Below, one piece after another: positions 25,162 through 34,494 of a stretch of DNA of 53,319 nucleotides. A model generated the notes under the pieces. It made no database searches. It was given only the letters and a program-made list of their open reading frames with translations, and had not been told where the DNA came from. The position numbers were made by a program, and so were the translations under genes. Each line of letters starts with the position of its first letter. Position 1 is the first letter of the stretch. Origin of the DNA: an uncultured Prevotellaceae bacterium (GTDB lineage: Bacteria; Bacteroidota; Bacteroidia; Bacteroidales; Bacteroidaceae); NCBI GenBank assembly GCA_900315105.1, contig OMXX01000053.1, positions 1 through 53,319 of the forward strand, read 5' to 3'.

Positions 25162-26403
25162 ATGAAGAAGTTATTTGGGATAATTAGTCTGTTGGTGGTA
25201 TTAGGGCTTACCTATTATTATATTAATAAGGTGAACTCAAAAGGCTATGCTCATAAAGTAGTAGTCTGTATTCCCGTTTATGGTCAGAGTTACGCCTTAG
25301 GAGAAGAAGCAATAAGAATAACTGATTTCGATTCGCTTAAAATAAAGTATGATGGTCGGATCATGACAGAGCAGCTTGATTACACTTTTGGCTATTTCGA
25401 CCATAGTAGCCAATTCAAACAATGGGTAAAGCGGATGCTTCATTACGATAAAAAGGCATTTGAACTTTCTGTCTATCGTATGGCCGAGACATTGGCTCAA
25501 AGTTTAGGTGAAGATACCGTTGTCTGTATTTTTCCTGGTGGTCATGGTATGAATACTATCCAGCAATTGATGAAGCCAGCAAAGCCTTATAATAAGTTTA
25601 TTAAAGAGATACAAACAGCACATGATAAGGCTGTTGAAAGAGGGTGGGAGTTCTTTGTTCCTGCTGTCTGTTGGATGCAGGGCGAATCAGACATTGTAGA
25701 GTATCCTGACTATGACTATAAAGCATACTTCTATCGAATGTATAATGACTTGAATACAGACATCAAGAATGTGACACATCAGAAAGAAGACATACGAATC
25801 ATCTGTTATCAATCTTCCACAATAACCAAAGGACTCCGTTATAAGCCCAATAATTATGATGCGACAGAGCCTCGCACACCAACCGCCCAGATGGAAATGA
25901 TACGCGACGATTCCTTGATATGGGTTAGTGGACCTACATACCCTTATGACTTTGTAAATGAATCGCTCCATATTGATGCAGTTGGACAGAAGGGTATCGG
26001 CACACTTGCAGCCAAATCTGCTTTGGGCATTCTTCGGAAAGAGAAGCGTCATATAGGTTTGGTTCCTTTGGCGTACCATGTTGAAGGTAATGACATCAGG
26101 ATTGATTTCAATGTCCCTTGTCCGCCATTATGTTTTGACACGATTCATGTCAAGAAGGCAGATAACTTTGGCTTCAATGTGATCCGTCCTGACGGTACAG
26201 ATATTGTTTCGGATGTGATGATAGATAATAACTCTGTTGTGATCCGTTGTACAGAGTCTCCTGATAAATGCAAATTGCGTTATGGTGTCAATGGTGAGTT
26301 TCTGAAAGGAGGAAGAAAAGTGGGTCCAAGAGGGAACCTGCGAGATTCTCAGAAGACTGTGCCAAATTGGTGTTTAATATTTGAAATGTTTATTGGTCAA
26401 TGA
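25162..26403 (+). CDS. SGNH hydrolase, sialate O-acetylesterase-like (SASA/DUF303)
   Basis: 413 residues. An N-terminal hydrophobic helix (about 3-22) is a signal peptide or anchor, so the enzyme acts outside the cytoplasm. The nucleophile motif is VYGQSYALGEE, the oxyanion region is GGHGMNTI, WMQGESDIVEYPDYD follows the family's QGE block, and the catalytic histidine is in ESLHIDAVGQKGIG. It probably removes O-acetyl groups from a glycan. The GT gene after it starts inside its stop (ATGA), so the pair forms an operon. An acetyltransferase and two acyltransferases lie in the same region. Confidence 0.83.
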   Translation: MKKLFGIISLLVVLGLTYYYINKVNSKGYAHKVVVCIPVYGQSYALGEEAIRITDFDSLKIKYDGRIMTEQLDYTFGYFDHSSQFKQWVKRMLHYDKKAFELSVYRMAETLAQSLGEDTVVCIFPGGHGMNTIQQLMKPAKPYNKFIKEIQTAHDKAVERGWEFFVPAVCWMQGESDIVEYPDYDYKAYFYRMYNDLNTDIKNVTHQKEDIRIICYQSSTITKGLRYKPNNYDATEPRTPTAQMEMIRDDSLIWVSGPTYPYDFVNESLHIDAVGQKGIGTLAAKSALGILRKEKRHIGLVPLAYHVEGNDIRIDFNVPCPPLCFDTIHVKKADNFGFNVIRPDGTDIVSDVMIDNNSVVIRCTESPDKCKLRYGVNGEFLKGGRKVGPRGNLRDSQKTVPNWCLIFEMFIGQ

Positions 26404-27467
26404 AAATATTTATGGTTCATGAGGATCCTTGGCATGCAGGGAACCCATATATATATACCCTGATTGAAGGAATAAAACGTTCCCATCCTGACTGTGAGAT
26501 CGGGTGGGGAAGAGAGTTGTTTTGGAGTGACGATATTTACTCTTTTGATATTGTTCATTTCCACTGGCCTCAGACCTTTATGGGAAAGGATTCTCATTCG
26601 GAGGCAGATCTTCTTCGTCATATAGAAAAAATGAAGTCTGTTGGTGTGAAGATTTTGGCTACCTGTCATGACTTAGAACCGCATTATGACCAGTTCGCAA
26701 ATAAGGCTGAGTCCATGAGTATTGTCTATTCACATTGTGACACTATCATCCATCTTGGAGAATATAGTAAAATGCTTTTTGAAAAGCAATATCCAGATGC
26801 TGCCCATTTTTTAGTTCCTCATCATTTATATGACACAGTATATACACATTTCCCGTCTAGAGAAGAGTCTCTAAGATATTTGGGACAATCTCATGACAAA
26901 ATTTATATACTTTGTTTTGGAGCATTCCGGGCAAAACAGGAGAGACAACTGATTATTAATCTTAGTAAACAGTTGCACGATAAAAATGTAGTTATTTTAG
27001 CTCCGAGTTTTATGAATATTTGGTGGCGTTCATTTAGGTTGTGGCATCTGCGAATTAAAAGATGGTATTACAAGTATCGTTACAATATTTACTGTACTGG
27101 TAGAACATGGCTCGCTGTAAGTGACAAGAATCTTCCTTTCTATTATGGTGCTTCAGATATTGTTTTTATACAGCGATTAAAAATACTTAACTCGGGTAAT
27201 GCATTGATGCCTATGCTTTTTGGAAAAGTTATCGTTGGTCCTGATTGCGGAAATGTAGGACCTCTGTTACGTCATTGGCATTATCCTGTATTCTCGGTTG
27301 ATGATACGAATGAGGTTGGTCATTTGGTTAGTATGGCTATGAAGATGGCAAAGGATGGAATTGGCATTCAAAACAAGCAACCACAGTTGGATGAGTATGC
27401 TACAGATGTCATTGCTGGTAAATTGTATGAAGTTTATATAAAGATATCTTCATCTGAAAGAGTGTAA
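26400..27467 (+). CDS. Glycosyltransferase, GT4-like
   Basis: 355 residues. The N-terminus MKIFMVHEDPWHAGNPYIYTLIEGI, then VHFHWPQTFMG and ILATCHDLEPHYDQF, resembles the acceptor half of GT-B enzymes. The second half has IYILCFGAFRAKQERQLIINL and YYGASDIVFIQRLKILNSGNALMPMLFGKVIVGPDCGNVG, which sits where the donor site should be but lacks a clear ExxxxxxxE. Its stop directly abuts the stop of the convergent GT2 gene. Confidence 0.8.
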   Translation: MKIFMVHEDPWHAGNPYIYTLIEGIKRSHPDCEIGWGRELFWSDDIYSFDIVHFHWPQTFMGKDSHSEADLLRHIEKMKSVGVKILATCHDLEPHYDQFANKAESMSIVYSHCDTIIHLGEYSKMLFEKQYPDAAHFLVPHHLYDTVYTHFPSREESLRYLGQSHDKIYILCFGAFRAKQERQLIINLSKQLHDKNVVILAPSFMNIWWRSFRLWHLRIKRWYYKYRYNIYCTGRTWLAVSDKNLPFYYGASDIVFIQRLKILNSGNALMPMLFGKVIVGPDCGNVGPLLRHWHYPVFSVDDTNEVGHLVSMAMKMAKDGIGIQNKQPQLDEYATDVIAGKLYEVYIKISSSERV

Positions 27468-28448
27468 TCAATTTTTGGTTTTTCTGTATTGCATATAGAA
27501 ACTACTGGGTAGAAATGATATTAAGAATACGCCTTTCTTACTGAATCCACATTGCTTATAATGTCTATTCAGAATTTGCTTATTGTTTCTGATATAATTA
27601 ATTATATTTCTAATACGCTTATCGGAATGTAATTCTGGAAATAAAGCAACCTTGCCAAGCAACTCGTTATAGTACATGATAATATGTACGATGCTCCATT
27701 CCTTGACTACTTCTGTCTCGTTCTTGACAGCATCTTGAGTTACCTGTACTCTCTGTATCCTGTTATCAATGTATTGGCTGATGTTCTTTTTGTAATATGC
27801 ATGAGCTAGCGAACTGCTTCGATGGGTGTATTCATAGAGGGGCTCATCGACGATGACAGTGGTTCTCGCCTTAATAAATGCTCTGATGTTAAAGATGAAG
27901 TCTTCATCGGTACGCAATCCAGGATCATTCTCAATACCGTTATCAACTAACATCTGGCGTTTATATAGTTTTGTCCAACATTGAGAATAGATCTTATCTT
28001 TAGAAAAGAAGTGAATGAGACCTTCTTCGTGATTCAAAATATATTGCTGATTGGTGCTATTCAGATGTGATACATGTCCTTGCTCGTCAACCTGTTTATA
28101 GTTGCAACAGATGATATCGGCATCATACTTATAACCAGCGCTAACCATTTTGAAAAGCATCAAGGGCTCCATTTTATCATCACTGTCAGTCAATGCAATA
28201 TAGTTGCCTTGTACATGCTTTAACCCAATGTTCTTTGCAGTCGCAGGTCCGGAATTCTGTATGTGAATAGCCTTGATGTTATCATAGTCTTTAGCATAGG
28301 TGTCACAGATGTTTGCTGATGAATCTGTGGAACCATCATCAACAAGTATGATTTCAAAAGAAACGTTGTCTTGTTGAAGTACACTATCAATACATGCTGA
28401 CAGGTACTTCTCTGTGTTATATACAGGTATGATGACACTTACATCCAT
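27468..28448 (-). CDS. GT2 family glycosyltransferase
   Basis: 326 residues: VSVIIPVYNTEKYLSACIDSVLQQ, ILVDDGSTDSSANICD and YIALTDSDDKMEP (DxD). A late acidic pair in PGLRTDEDFIFNI fits the catalytic base region. It is the last gene of the long minus-strand operon and follows another GT2 after five bases. Confidence 0.93.
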   Translation of the reverse strand: MDVSVIIPVYNTEKYLSACIDSVLQQDNVSFEIILVDDGSTDSSANICDTYAKDYDNIKAIHIQNSGPATAKNIGLKHVQGNYIALTDSDDKMEPLMLFKMVSAGYKYDADIICCNYKQVDEQGHVSHLNSTNQQYILNHEEGLIHFFSKDKIYSQCWTKLYKRQMLVDNGIENDPGLRTDEDFIFNIRAFIKARTTVIVDEPLYEYTHRSSSLAHAYYKKNISQYIDNRIQRVQVTQDAVKNETEVVKEWSIVHIIMYYNELLGKVALFPELHSDKRIRNIINYIRNNKQILNRHYKQCGFSKKGVFLISFLPSSFYMQYRKTKN

Positions 28449-28453
28449 AATCC

Positions 28454-29251
28454 TTATTTCTTGTGGGTTAATAGTAATATGAGGTTTAGTAATCTCTTAA
28501 TCCACTTTCTTGTACCGACAGTCTGGGTTATAAGCAGTGACTGGTCAAGAAGCTCGTCATCTACAGGGGATAGTCGTTGGTAGTCGGCAATAACGCGTGG
28601 TGGAAATAGTTCCTGAAGAATAAGCTCTCTTTCTTTTGGTAGCAGTCCATTAGAGTTAGTACTGATGCCGCTCGTATCATAGTCCGCCACAATGATGTTG
28701 CAACTTCGGAAACTGCAGTTGTCGAAGACTATTGTTTCAATGCAGAACTTCCAGTCAGATAATATCTTGTATCTCTCGTCGTATGGATGCTTTAACAATA
28801 ATTCTCTCTTAATGAACATAGCCTGATGGGGTAGGCTGCCTCGCATCAGATCAACCAATGTAATGGTCGATTTCCAAAGACCGCTGGGGCTCTTTGCATT
28901 GCCCTTTAGAACTTTTCCACAGATGATATCTTCTTGATATTCATTAACGATATCTAAAACATCAGAGGAATGGAAACAATCACCAGAGTTCATAAAAATG
29001 CAATAGTCGCCATGAGCCTGTGCCACTCCCTTGTTCATGGCGTTATAGACACCTTTGTCTTTCTCGGATATCCAGTATCTGATATGGGTGGCGTATTGCT
29101 TGATGATATCCACGCTGCCATCCGTAGAACCTCCGTCAATAATGATATACTCGAAGTCCTTGGAAGTCTGACTTATAACACTCTTAATGGTGCGTTTCAG
29201 TCCTTCCGAATTATTATAGTTGATAGTGATGATGGAATATCTCATACGCAT
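28454..29251 (-). CDS. GT2 family glycosyltransferase, WcaE-like
   Basis: 265 residues with YSIITINYNNSEGLKRTIKSVISQ, YIIIDGGSTDGSVDII, KGVYNAMNKGVAQAHGDYCIFMNSGD. The GGSTDGS and GVYDAMNKG-like blocks are those of the colanic-acid WcaE group of GT2 enzymes. The motif FMNSGDCF replaces the usual DxD. Start is at 29251 or the second ATG at 29245, which overlaps the upstream stop as ATGA. Confidence 0.9.
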   Translation of the reverse strand: MRMRYSIITINYNNSEGLKRTIKSVISQTSKDFEYIIIDGGSTDGSVDIIKQYATHIRYWISEKDKGVYNAMNKGVAQAHGDYCIFMNSGDCFHSSDVLDIVNEYQEDIICGKVLKGNAKSPSGLWKSTITLVDLMRGSLPHQAMFIKRELLLKHPYDERYKILSDWKFCIETIVFDNCSFRSCNIIVADYDTSGISTNSNGLLPKERELILQELFPPRVIADYQRLSPVDDELLDQSLLITQTVGTRKWIKRLLNLILLLTHKK

Positions 29252-30033
29252 TTTGATAATACTTTATATTTCAGAATGTTGAGTTGGATGGATATCTTTG
29301 TTAAGAGATTGGGATGCCTGTGAGGGGAGTGCTGATAGATTTTCTTCAACTGCATCCATGAATAGCATTTATATAAGACAGCTTTCTTATTGCTTGTTTT
29401 GACCTCTTGATATATTTCACCTGTAGTACCAGAGATACCTGTAATCAAAGGCTCTTCAGAAAAGGGAATAAAACAAATGGATGAATCCAAAACCGTAGAG
29501 GCAAGGATATGTTCAAAGAAGACACCTTCGGAGTCATTTATACATCCTTTGTTTTTCAAGAACTCTTTGTAGAAAGTCGTTGTCCCACAGATAATACGAC
29601 TATCAGCAAATTTTAGATTAGAATGAAAAAGGCATGTCACAAAGTCGTGTTTGCATTTGAGGGATTTGAGAATCTGACAGATATTAGTGACAATGAGTCT
29701 GCCAGTAATTTTGATGATAACACTACCATCTTGTATAAAAGAAGAATGATGGAGGGCAAATTCTATTATTTCAGTTTCTCCATACCCTTTTCCTCGTTGT
29801 TTGTCTTGGTTTCCGGCAAAGGTGAGAATCTCTAATCTGTCTTGCTCATTTTTGAAAAGTGTGCTGATATCTGTATTGGAGTTCTCACAGAAGACAATTT
29901 TACAGTCAGTATTGTTAATATAATAATGTATGGCATCCACATATTGCTTTTGCCTATCACTGGTATTTGTTAGCTGAGTGAACGGCATTCCATTGGGATT
30001 AATACATCCTGTGAGTAATATGACTGTTTTCAT
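29242..30033 (-). CDS. Putative glycosyltransferase-like protein
   Basis: 263 residues. It begins MKTVILLTGCINPNGM and continues with KQYVDAIHYYINNTDCKIVFCENSN and GKGYGETEIIEFALHHS, which resembles the first half of GT-A type capsule proteins, and later IIKITGRLIVTNI. No DxD is obvious. The four-base overlap with the next GT2 gene and its place between Wzt and GT genes support a role in glycan assembly. Family assignment is uncertain. Confidence 0.6.
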   Translation of the reverse strand: MKTVILLTGCINPNGMPFTQLTNTSDRQKQYVDAIHYYINNTDCKIVFCENSNTDISTLFKNEQDRLEILTFAGNQDKQRGKGYGETEIIEFALHHSSFIQDGSVIIKITGRLIVTNICQILKSLKCKHDFVTCLFHSNLKFADSRIICGTTTFYKEFLKNKGCINDSEGVFFEHILASTVLDSSICFIPFSEEPLITGISGTTGEIYQEVKTSNKKAVLYKCYSWMQLKKIYQHSPHRHPNLLTKISIQLNILKYKVLSKCV

Positions 30034-31304
30034 TGCTTATCGTTGAGCCCCATAAATCCGTTATCTATTTGGTTCATAGCAGAGCCAAAGCCTTTCTGAT
30101 AGCCCAGTGTCTCCAGCATACAACAGCTGGGTGCCTTCAGTAGATATTCTACCATGGGATGGTGGAGGAATAAGTCAACATAGACTGTACCACGACTGAG
30201 AATCTGGGGGAGTTCTATAGTGCGCTCAATCACAAAATCACCTTTAGGCAGATGTTGAATGTCACCCATGTAATGTCCTTTGGCATAGGTCGCGTATGGC
30301 ATTCCATCCTTATTCCGGAGAATAAGCATGACATCGTAATGCAGTTCCTCCTGTGTATGACCTTCAATCTTGATGTTCAATTCGCGCTGATTACTCTGAA
30401 TAGTTGACTCGGAAAGATTTGTATCATTGATCTGAATATTGGTAACCTTTAGTGTATTCTTGGTATATGTTACATTATCAATAATCTTCTCTTTTTGAGT
30501 CGTATTGTCAATCTTTAGATAGTGATCAAGTGTATCTGGAATATTGCCCATGAAATCAATCATGCCGTTTTTCAGCATAACGCCACGAGTGCAGAGACTA
30601 CGAACAGCTGCCATATTGTGGCTGACAAAGAGTACTGTACGCCCTTCACCTTTGCTGACATCTTGCATTTTTCCAATGGCTTTCTTTTGGAACTCTGCAT
30701 CACCGACTGCTAAGACCTCATCAACAACAAGAATTTCCGGCTCTAAGTGAGCTGCGATAGCAAAACCAAGACGTACCATCATACCAGAAGAATAGCGCTT
30801 GACGGGGGTGTCGACGTATTTGGCAACGCCTGCAAAATCTACGATTTCGTCAAATTTCCGGCTTATCTCAGCCTTTGTCATACCCATGATGGAGCCGTTC
30901 ATATAGATGTTTTCACGACCTGTCATTTCCGGGTGGAAACCTGTTCCTACCTCAAGTAATGAAGCGATGCGACCTTTGATTTTTATTCTACCTGTAGTTG
31001 GAGACGTAACGCGTGAGAGAATCTTTAATAGTGTGGATTTTCCTGCACCGTTCTTACCTACTATTCCAACAACATCACCTTGTTCTACTTTGAAGCTGAT
31101 ATCGCGAAGTGCCCAGACAAACCGGCTCTCACCTTTTTGGGTGCGATCATTGGTTTCACCAATCTTCAGATATGGATCTTCTTTTCCTCGGATATTGGCC
31201 CACCAGCGATTGAGGTCCTGGCTTAATGTGCCAGTACCGATGGTGCCGAGGATGTATTGTTTGCCTACGTTGTTGAATTCTATAACAGTCTTGCCCATAA
31301 GCAT
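30030..31304 (-). CDS. wzt: Polysaccharide ABC transporter ATPase with C-terminal sugar-binding domain (Wzt-like)
   Basis: 424 residues. The ATPase half has Walker A GKNGAGKST (83-91), the signature YSSGMMVRLG (about 171-180), Walker B ILVVDE (191-196) and the SHN switch. The last 150 residues form a beta-rich extension (NIKIEGHTQEELHYDVMLILRN, GDFVIERTIELPQIL), as in Wzt proteins that recognise the finished chain end. With Wzm it exports lipid-linked polysaccharide across the inner membrane. The start may be MLMGK or, two codons later, MGK. It lies just after wzm. Confidence 0.93.
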   Translation of the reverse strand: MLMGKTVIEFNNVGKQYILGTIGTGTLSQDLNRWWANIRGKEDPYLKIGETNDRTQKGESRFVWALRDISFKVEQGDVVGIVGKNGAGKSTLLKILSRVTSPTTGRIKIKGRIASLLEVGTGFHPEMTGRENIYMNGSIMGMTKAEISRKFDEIVDFAGVAKYVDTPVKRYSSGMMVRLGFAIAAHLEPEILVVDEVLAVGDAEFQKKAIGKMQDVSKGEGRTVLFVSHNMAAVRSLCTRGVMLKNGMIDFMGNIPDTLDHYLKIDNTTQKEKIIDNVTYTKNTLKVTNIQINDTNLSESTIQSNQRELNIKIEGHTQEELHYDVMLILRNKDGMPYATYAKGHYMGDIQHLPKGDFVIERTIELPQILSRGTVYVDLFLHHPMVEYLLKAPSCCMLETLGYQKGFGSAMNQIDNGFMGLNDKQ

Positions 31305-31310
31305 CAGGTT

Positions 31311-32165
31311 TTATATGACATCCATAAAATTGCGTTGAACGCGGTTGAAAATGATAATGCCGAATAAGAGAATTAGGATAGTGAAAGCTATACTATAGCT
31401 TAAATACAGCCAGTTGAATTCACCTACTCCAGTAAAAGCATATTTGAAAGTCTCTAAAATGGCAGTCAGTGGATTAACCACCAATACCCAGATGTATTTG
31501 GGGTAGGTGTTTTTCATTACGGATAGAGGGTAAATAACAGGAGTAGCATACATCCAAAGTTGTACTCCAAAAGTAATGAGGAATCGCAGATCACGGTATT
31601 TGGTTGTCATGGAAGATATGATCATGCCAAAACCAAGTCCAAGACAACCCAGCATCACAATCAGTAATGGCACTAATAATAATGTGGCATTGAGGTGGAA
31701 ATCTACACCAGAAGCAAAGTAGTAAACATAGACGGCAAGAAAGAGGGTGAATTGGATGGCCATCTTAATCAGGTTGGAGATGACAATAGATAATGGAACC
31801 ACCAATCTCGGAAAATATACTTTGCCAAAAATAGCCTGGTTTGCATTAAATGTGTCAGCGCATTTGCTGAGGCAATCCTGGAAATAGTTCCAGCAGACCA
31901 AACCTGCCAAGTAAAAAACTGCCTGTGGGATTCCGTCTGTAGAAATGCCGGCAATGCCACCAAACACGAACATAAACATGATGGTGGTAAACAGTGGCTG
32001 AATTACGAACCACAATGGACCAAGGATGGTTTGCTTGTAGAATGTGATAATATCGCGCTTGACATACATCGCCAAGAGGTCGCGATAACGCCAGACTTCC
32101 CTTAAATCAATATTTAAGAGAGCACTTTTGTTTTCAATAATTGTATCCCACTCCTTGTTATTCAT
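31311..32165 (-). CDS. wzm: Polysaccharide ABC transporter permease (Wzm-like)
   Basis: 284 residues of the ABC-2 permease family. A cytoplasmic N-terminus (LREVWRYRDLLAMYVKRDIITFYKQTILGPLW) is the classical coupling segment, followed by about six membrane helices. YFPRLVVPLS and the ATPVIYPLS block are typical of O-antigen and teichoic-acid exporters. It pairs with the Wzt-like ATPase encoded immediately downstream. Confidence 0.94.
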   Translation of the reverse strand: MNNKEWDTIIENKSALLNIDLREVWRYRDLLAMYVKRDIITFYKQTILGPLWFVIQPLFTTIMFMFVFGGIAGISTDGIPQAVFYLAGLVCWNYFQDCLSKCADTFNANQAIFGKVYFPRLVVPLSIVISNLIKMAIQFTLFLAVYVYYFASGVDFHLNATLLLVPLLIVMLGCLGLGFGMIISSMTTKYRDLRFLITFGVQLWMYATPVIYPLSVMKNTYPKYIWVLVVNPLTAILETFKYAFTGVGEFNWLYLSYSIAFTILILLFGIIIFNRVQRNFMDVI

Positions 32166-32177
32166 ATGATTGATATT

Positions 32178-33350
32178 TTATGTCGTATGTTCGGTATGAA
32201 TGAAATCTGTATTCTTGTGGTCCATGTGAAGGACATTCTTCAGCATCCGCAGAACCAATCCTGGGATGGCTAAGACCTTTGCGAAGGAACTGATTCGTAA
32301 CGGAGCTGGAATAGCAATAAACAGTGATAATGCCAGAATACCAAAAAGAATCCACCATTTTTCACACCATGAAGGCATCAGTATGGTCATCATCACAGAA
32401 ATGCCTGCTAACAACACAATCAGTATTGAGCGGGGAATCAATGCCTGTTGGATGGTCTTGTCGATGAAGTTTACCTTACCATGAAGAATTGCCTTAGGAA
32501 TCTTTGGCAGATTGCTTAAGAGACTCTGTACCTGAGCCGTCATCCAGCGCATACGCTGTTTCTGAAAGTTATCCTGGTTGCTGACCTTCTCGTCGAAAAC
32601 ATGGATATCCGGCGCATATTTGATAAAGACTTCCTGATGGAGTAGGAGGGCTTCCATCTCACGATCCTCACCAGCGGTAGAGAGCTGGAAGACGTTCTCC
32701 TTGAACAGTTTATAACTAAAGCACATGCCAGAACCAATCAAAGCAGAAGATAACCCCAGACGGTTATGGGCTTTACGGAATAGGGTGTTGTTAATCTCTT
32801 CACTGGCACCATCGAGAACTGCAACGTCATTATTGGCATTCTTGGCACAGCGGTGACATTGGATGGCATCATAGATCGTGCTCAAGACATTCAACTGATC
32901 CAAAAAGTCTGGTCGTACCACATTGTCGGCATCTAAGATTACCACATTGTCAAACTCACCTTCCACCTCGTTGATGGCATACTGCATCGCTTTGGCCTTG
33001 GAACTTTTTTCAAAGGCTGGGGTCAATAGGGTAATGGGCAATCTGCTTAATTGCTCATTGGTCTCTGGCTGCATGTGGTCAGAAATAACGGCTACCGTAT
33101 AATGGGTGGCTGGATATTTTTGAAGGAGGAATTGCTCTACTGCATTGATGATAACCTTATCTTCTTTGTAGGCAGGATACAATATCAGAAAACGCCCCAT
33201 CCGATGGTATAAGGCCTGTGCATGAATCGCCACGCGATCCTCTTTTTCATAGAAGAGGGAGATGACGGCAAAGAATGCCACATAAAAGACTGAGAATGAG
33301 ATGATGATCCAAAGGGTAATCTCAATAATATGTAAAATCGTCCAAATCAT
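32178..33350 (-). CDS. Membrane GT2 synthase (BcsA/HAS-like core), copy 1
   Basis: 390 residues with one N-terminal membrane helix, a cytoplasmic GT2 domain and two or three C-terminal helices. The D,D,D,QxxRW set is visible: VAVISDH, VVILDADNVVRPD, TAGEDREMEALLL and KQRMRWMT. QxxRW enzymes such as cellulose, chitin and hyaluronan synthases are often processive. Its ATG overlaps the stop of the paralogue upstream (ATGA). Whether it makes a homopolymer or adds one sugar is not known. Confidence 0.88.
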   Translation of the reverse strand: MIWTILHIIEITLWIIISFSVFYVAFFAVISLFYEKEDRVAIHAQALYHRMGRFLILYPAYKEDKVIINAVEQFLLQKYPATHYTVAVISDHMQPETNEQLSRLPITLLTPAFEKSSKAKAMQYAINEVEGEFDNVVILDADNVVRPDFLDQLNVLSTIYDAIQCHRCAKNANNDVAVLDGASEEINNTLFRKAHNRLGLSSALIGSGMCFSYKLFKENVFQLSTAGEDREMEALLLHQEVFIKYAPDIHVFDEKVSNQDNFQKQRMRWMTAQVQSLLSNLPKIPKAILHGKVNFIDKTIQQALIPRSILIVLLAGISVMMTILMPSWCEKWWILFGILALSLFIAIPAPLRISSFAKVLAIPGLVLRMLKNVLHMDHKNTDFIHTEHTT

Positions 33351-34486
33351 GACTTTTTATGAATTTTAAAACTAAACATTTTCCATAAACTGACAAAGGG
33401 TGAACGTAGGAACGTTTTGTCCCACATCTCATCTACTAGATAATCTGGCGTTGCTATAGCAAAGATAAACAAGGCGAGTGAACCTAAGATCCACCATTTG
33501 ATAGCCATTGTCAGGTAGATAAAAGGTAGTACAATACTCATGATCGTAATAATACCAATCATGTTGGTTCTTGGCACAAGCATCCATTGGATTAGTTTAT
33601 CTGCTAAATTATATTGTTTTCTTAAGATAGCTCCTGGTAAATATTTGATATTCTTAAACAGGTTGGCGAACTGCTGGGTGGCCCAACGCCCTCGTTGCTC
33701 ATTCAGTTTTGAGGTGGTTCGTTTCTTCTCGCCATATACATAGATGTCGTCAAAGTAATCGACAAAGATGTCTTGGCGCATCAATAGAGCCTCCAGTTCC
33801 TTATCTTCACCAGATGTTCTGGCACGCATGACATTGGTTTTATACCAGTTGAAGTCAAAAACTGTTCCAGAACCTGCTAAAGCGGCAGACAATCCAAAAC
33901 TGATATGGCCTCTGCGGAAGATGGCGTTGTTGATTTCCTCGAAGATAGCATCCATCCGGGCTGCAGCCGTATCCCTGTTTTTGGAGATACGGTGTGTCTG
34001 TATGGCTTTAGTCGCTGCAATCTCAAAAGCATTGTTGACTTGGTCTAAAAAATCCTGATCAATGATGTTGTCTCCATCCAAAATGACAACGGCATCATAG
34101 ATCTTGAATTCTGGAAGATTTAAAATGGCATATTGGAGTGACTTCGCTTTGGTACTCTCCTCAAAGTCTGGAGTCAGTAGGGTTATAGGATACTGGGCTA
34201 ACCGCATATTTGTAATCTCATTCTGATGATCCGAAATGACGGTAACATCGAACATTCGTTGCGGATATGCCTGACTTAAAACAGACAGAACCGTCTGTTC
34301 TATAACATTGTCCTGCTTGTAAGCGGGAATCAATATCACAAATCGGTTGAGTTTCTTAGCCTTGGGTATGTCTGGTTTGCTGTGGAACAGGGCTGCCACA
34401 GCAAAGACACCTAAGTATAATACGGTGCCTGCTATGATAACGAACAGAATCCCATCAAATATAAATAATATCAGCCATAAATCCAT
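33347..34486 (-). CDS. Membrane GT2 synthase (BcsA/HAS-like core), copy 2
   Basis: 379 residues, a paralogue of the next gene with the same helix layout. Catalytic blocks are VTVISDHQNEI, VVILDGDNIIDQDFL, TSGEDKELEALLMRQD and NEQRGRWATQQ (QxxRW). Both copies keep all motifs, so both should be active. The two genes overlap by four bases, an arrangement that favours equal production and possibly a heteromeric synthase. Confidence 0.88.
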   Translation of the reverse strand: MDLWLILFIFDGILFVIIAGTVLYLGVFAVAALFHSKPDIPKAKKLNRFVILIPAYKQDNVIEQTVLSVLSQAYPQRMFDVTVISDHQNEITNMRLAQYPITLLTPDFEESTKAKSLQYAILNLPEFKIYDAVVILDGDNIIDQDFLDQVNNAFEIAATKAIQTHRISKNRDTAAARMDAIFEEINNAIFRRGHISFGLSAALAGSGTVFDFNWYKTNVMRARTSGEDKELEALLMRQDIFVDYFDDIYVYGEKKRTTSKLNEQRGRWATQQFANLFKNIKYLPGAILRKQYNLADKLIQWMLVPRTNMIGIITIMSIVLPFIYLTMAIKWWILGSLALFIFAIATPDYLVDEMWDKTFLRSPFVSLWKMFSFKIHKKS

Positions 34487-34494
34487 AATCCTAA

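Noticed and set aside
27440..27500. Terminator between the convergent genes at 27467/27468
   Set aside because: The stops abut with no intergenic space and no stem-loop with a T-run is visible.
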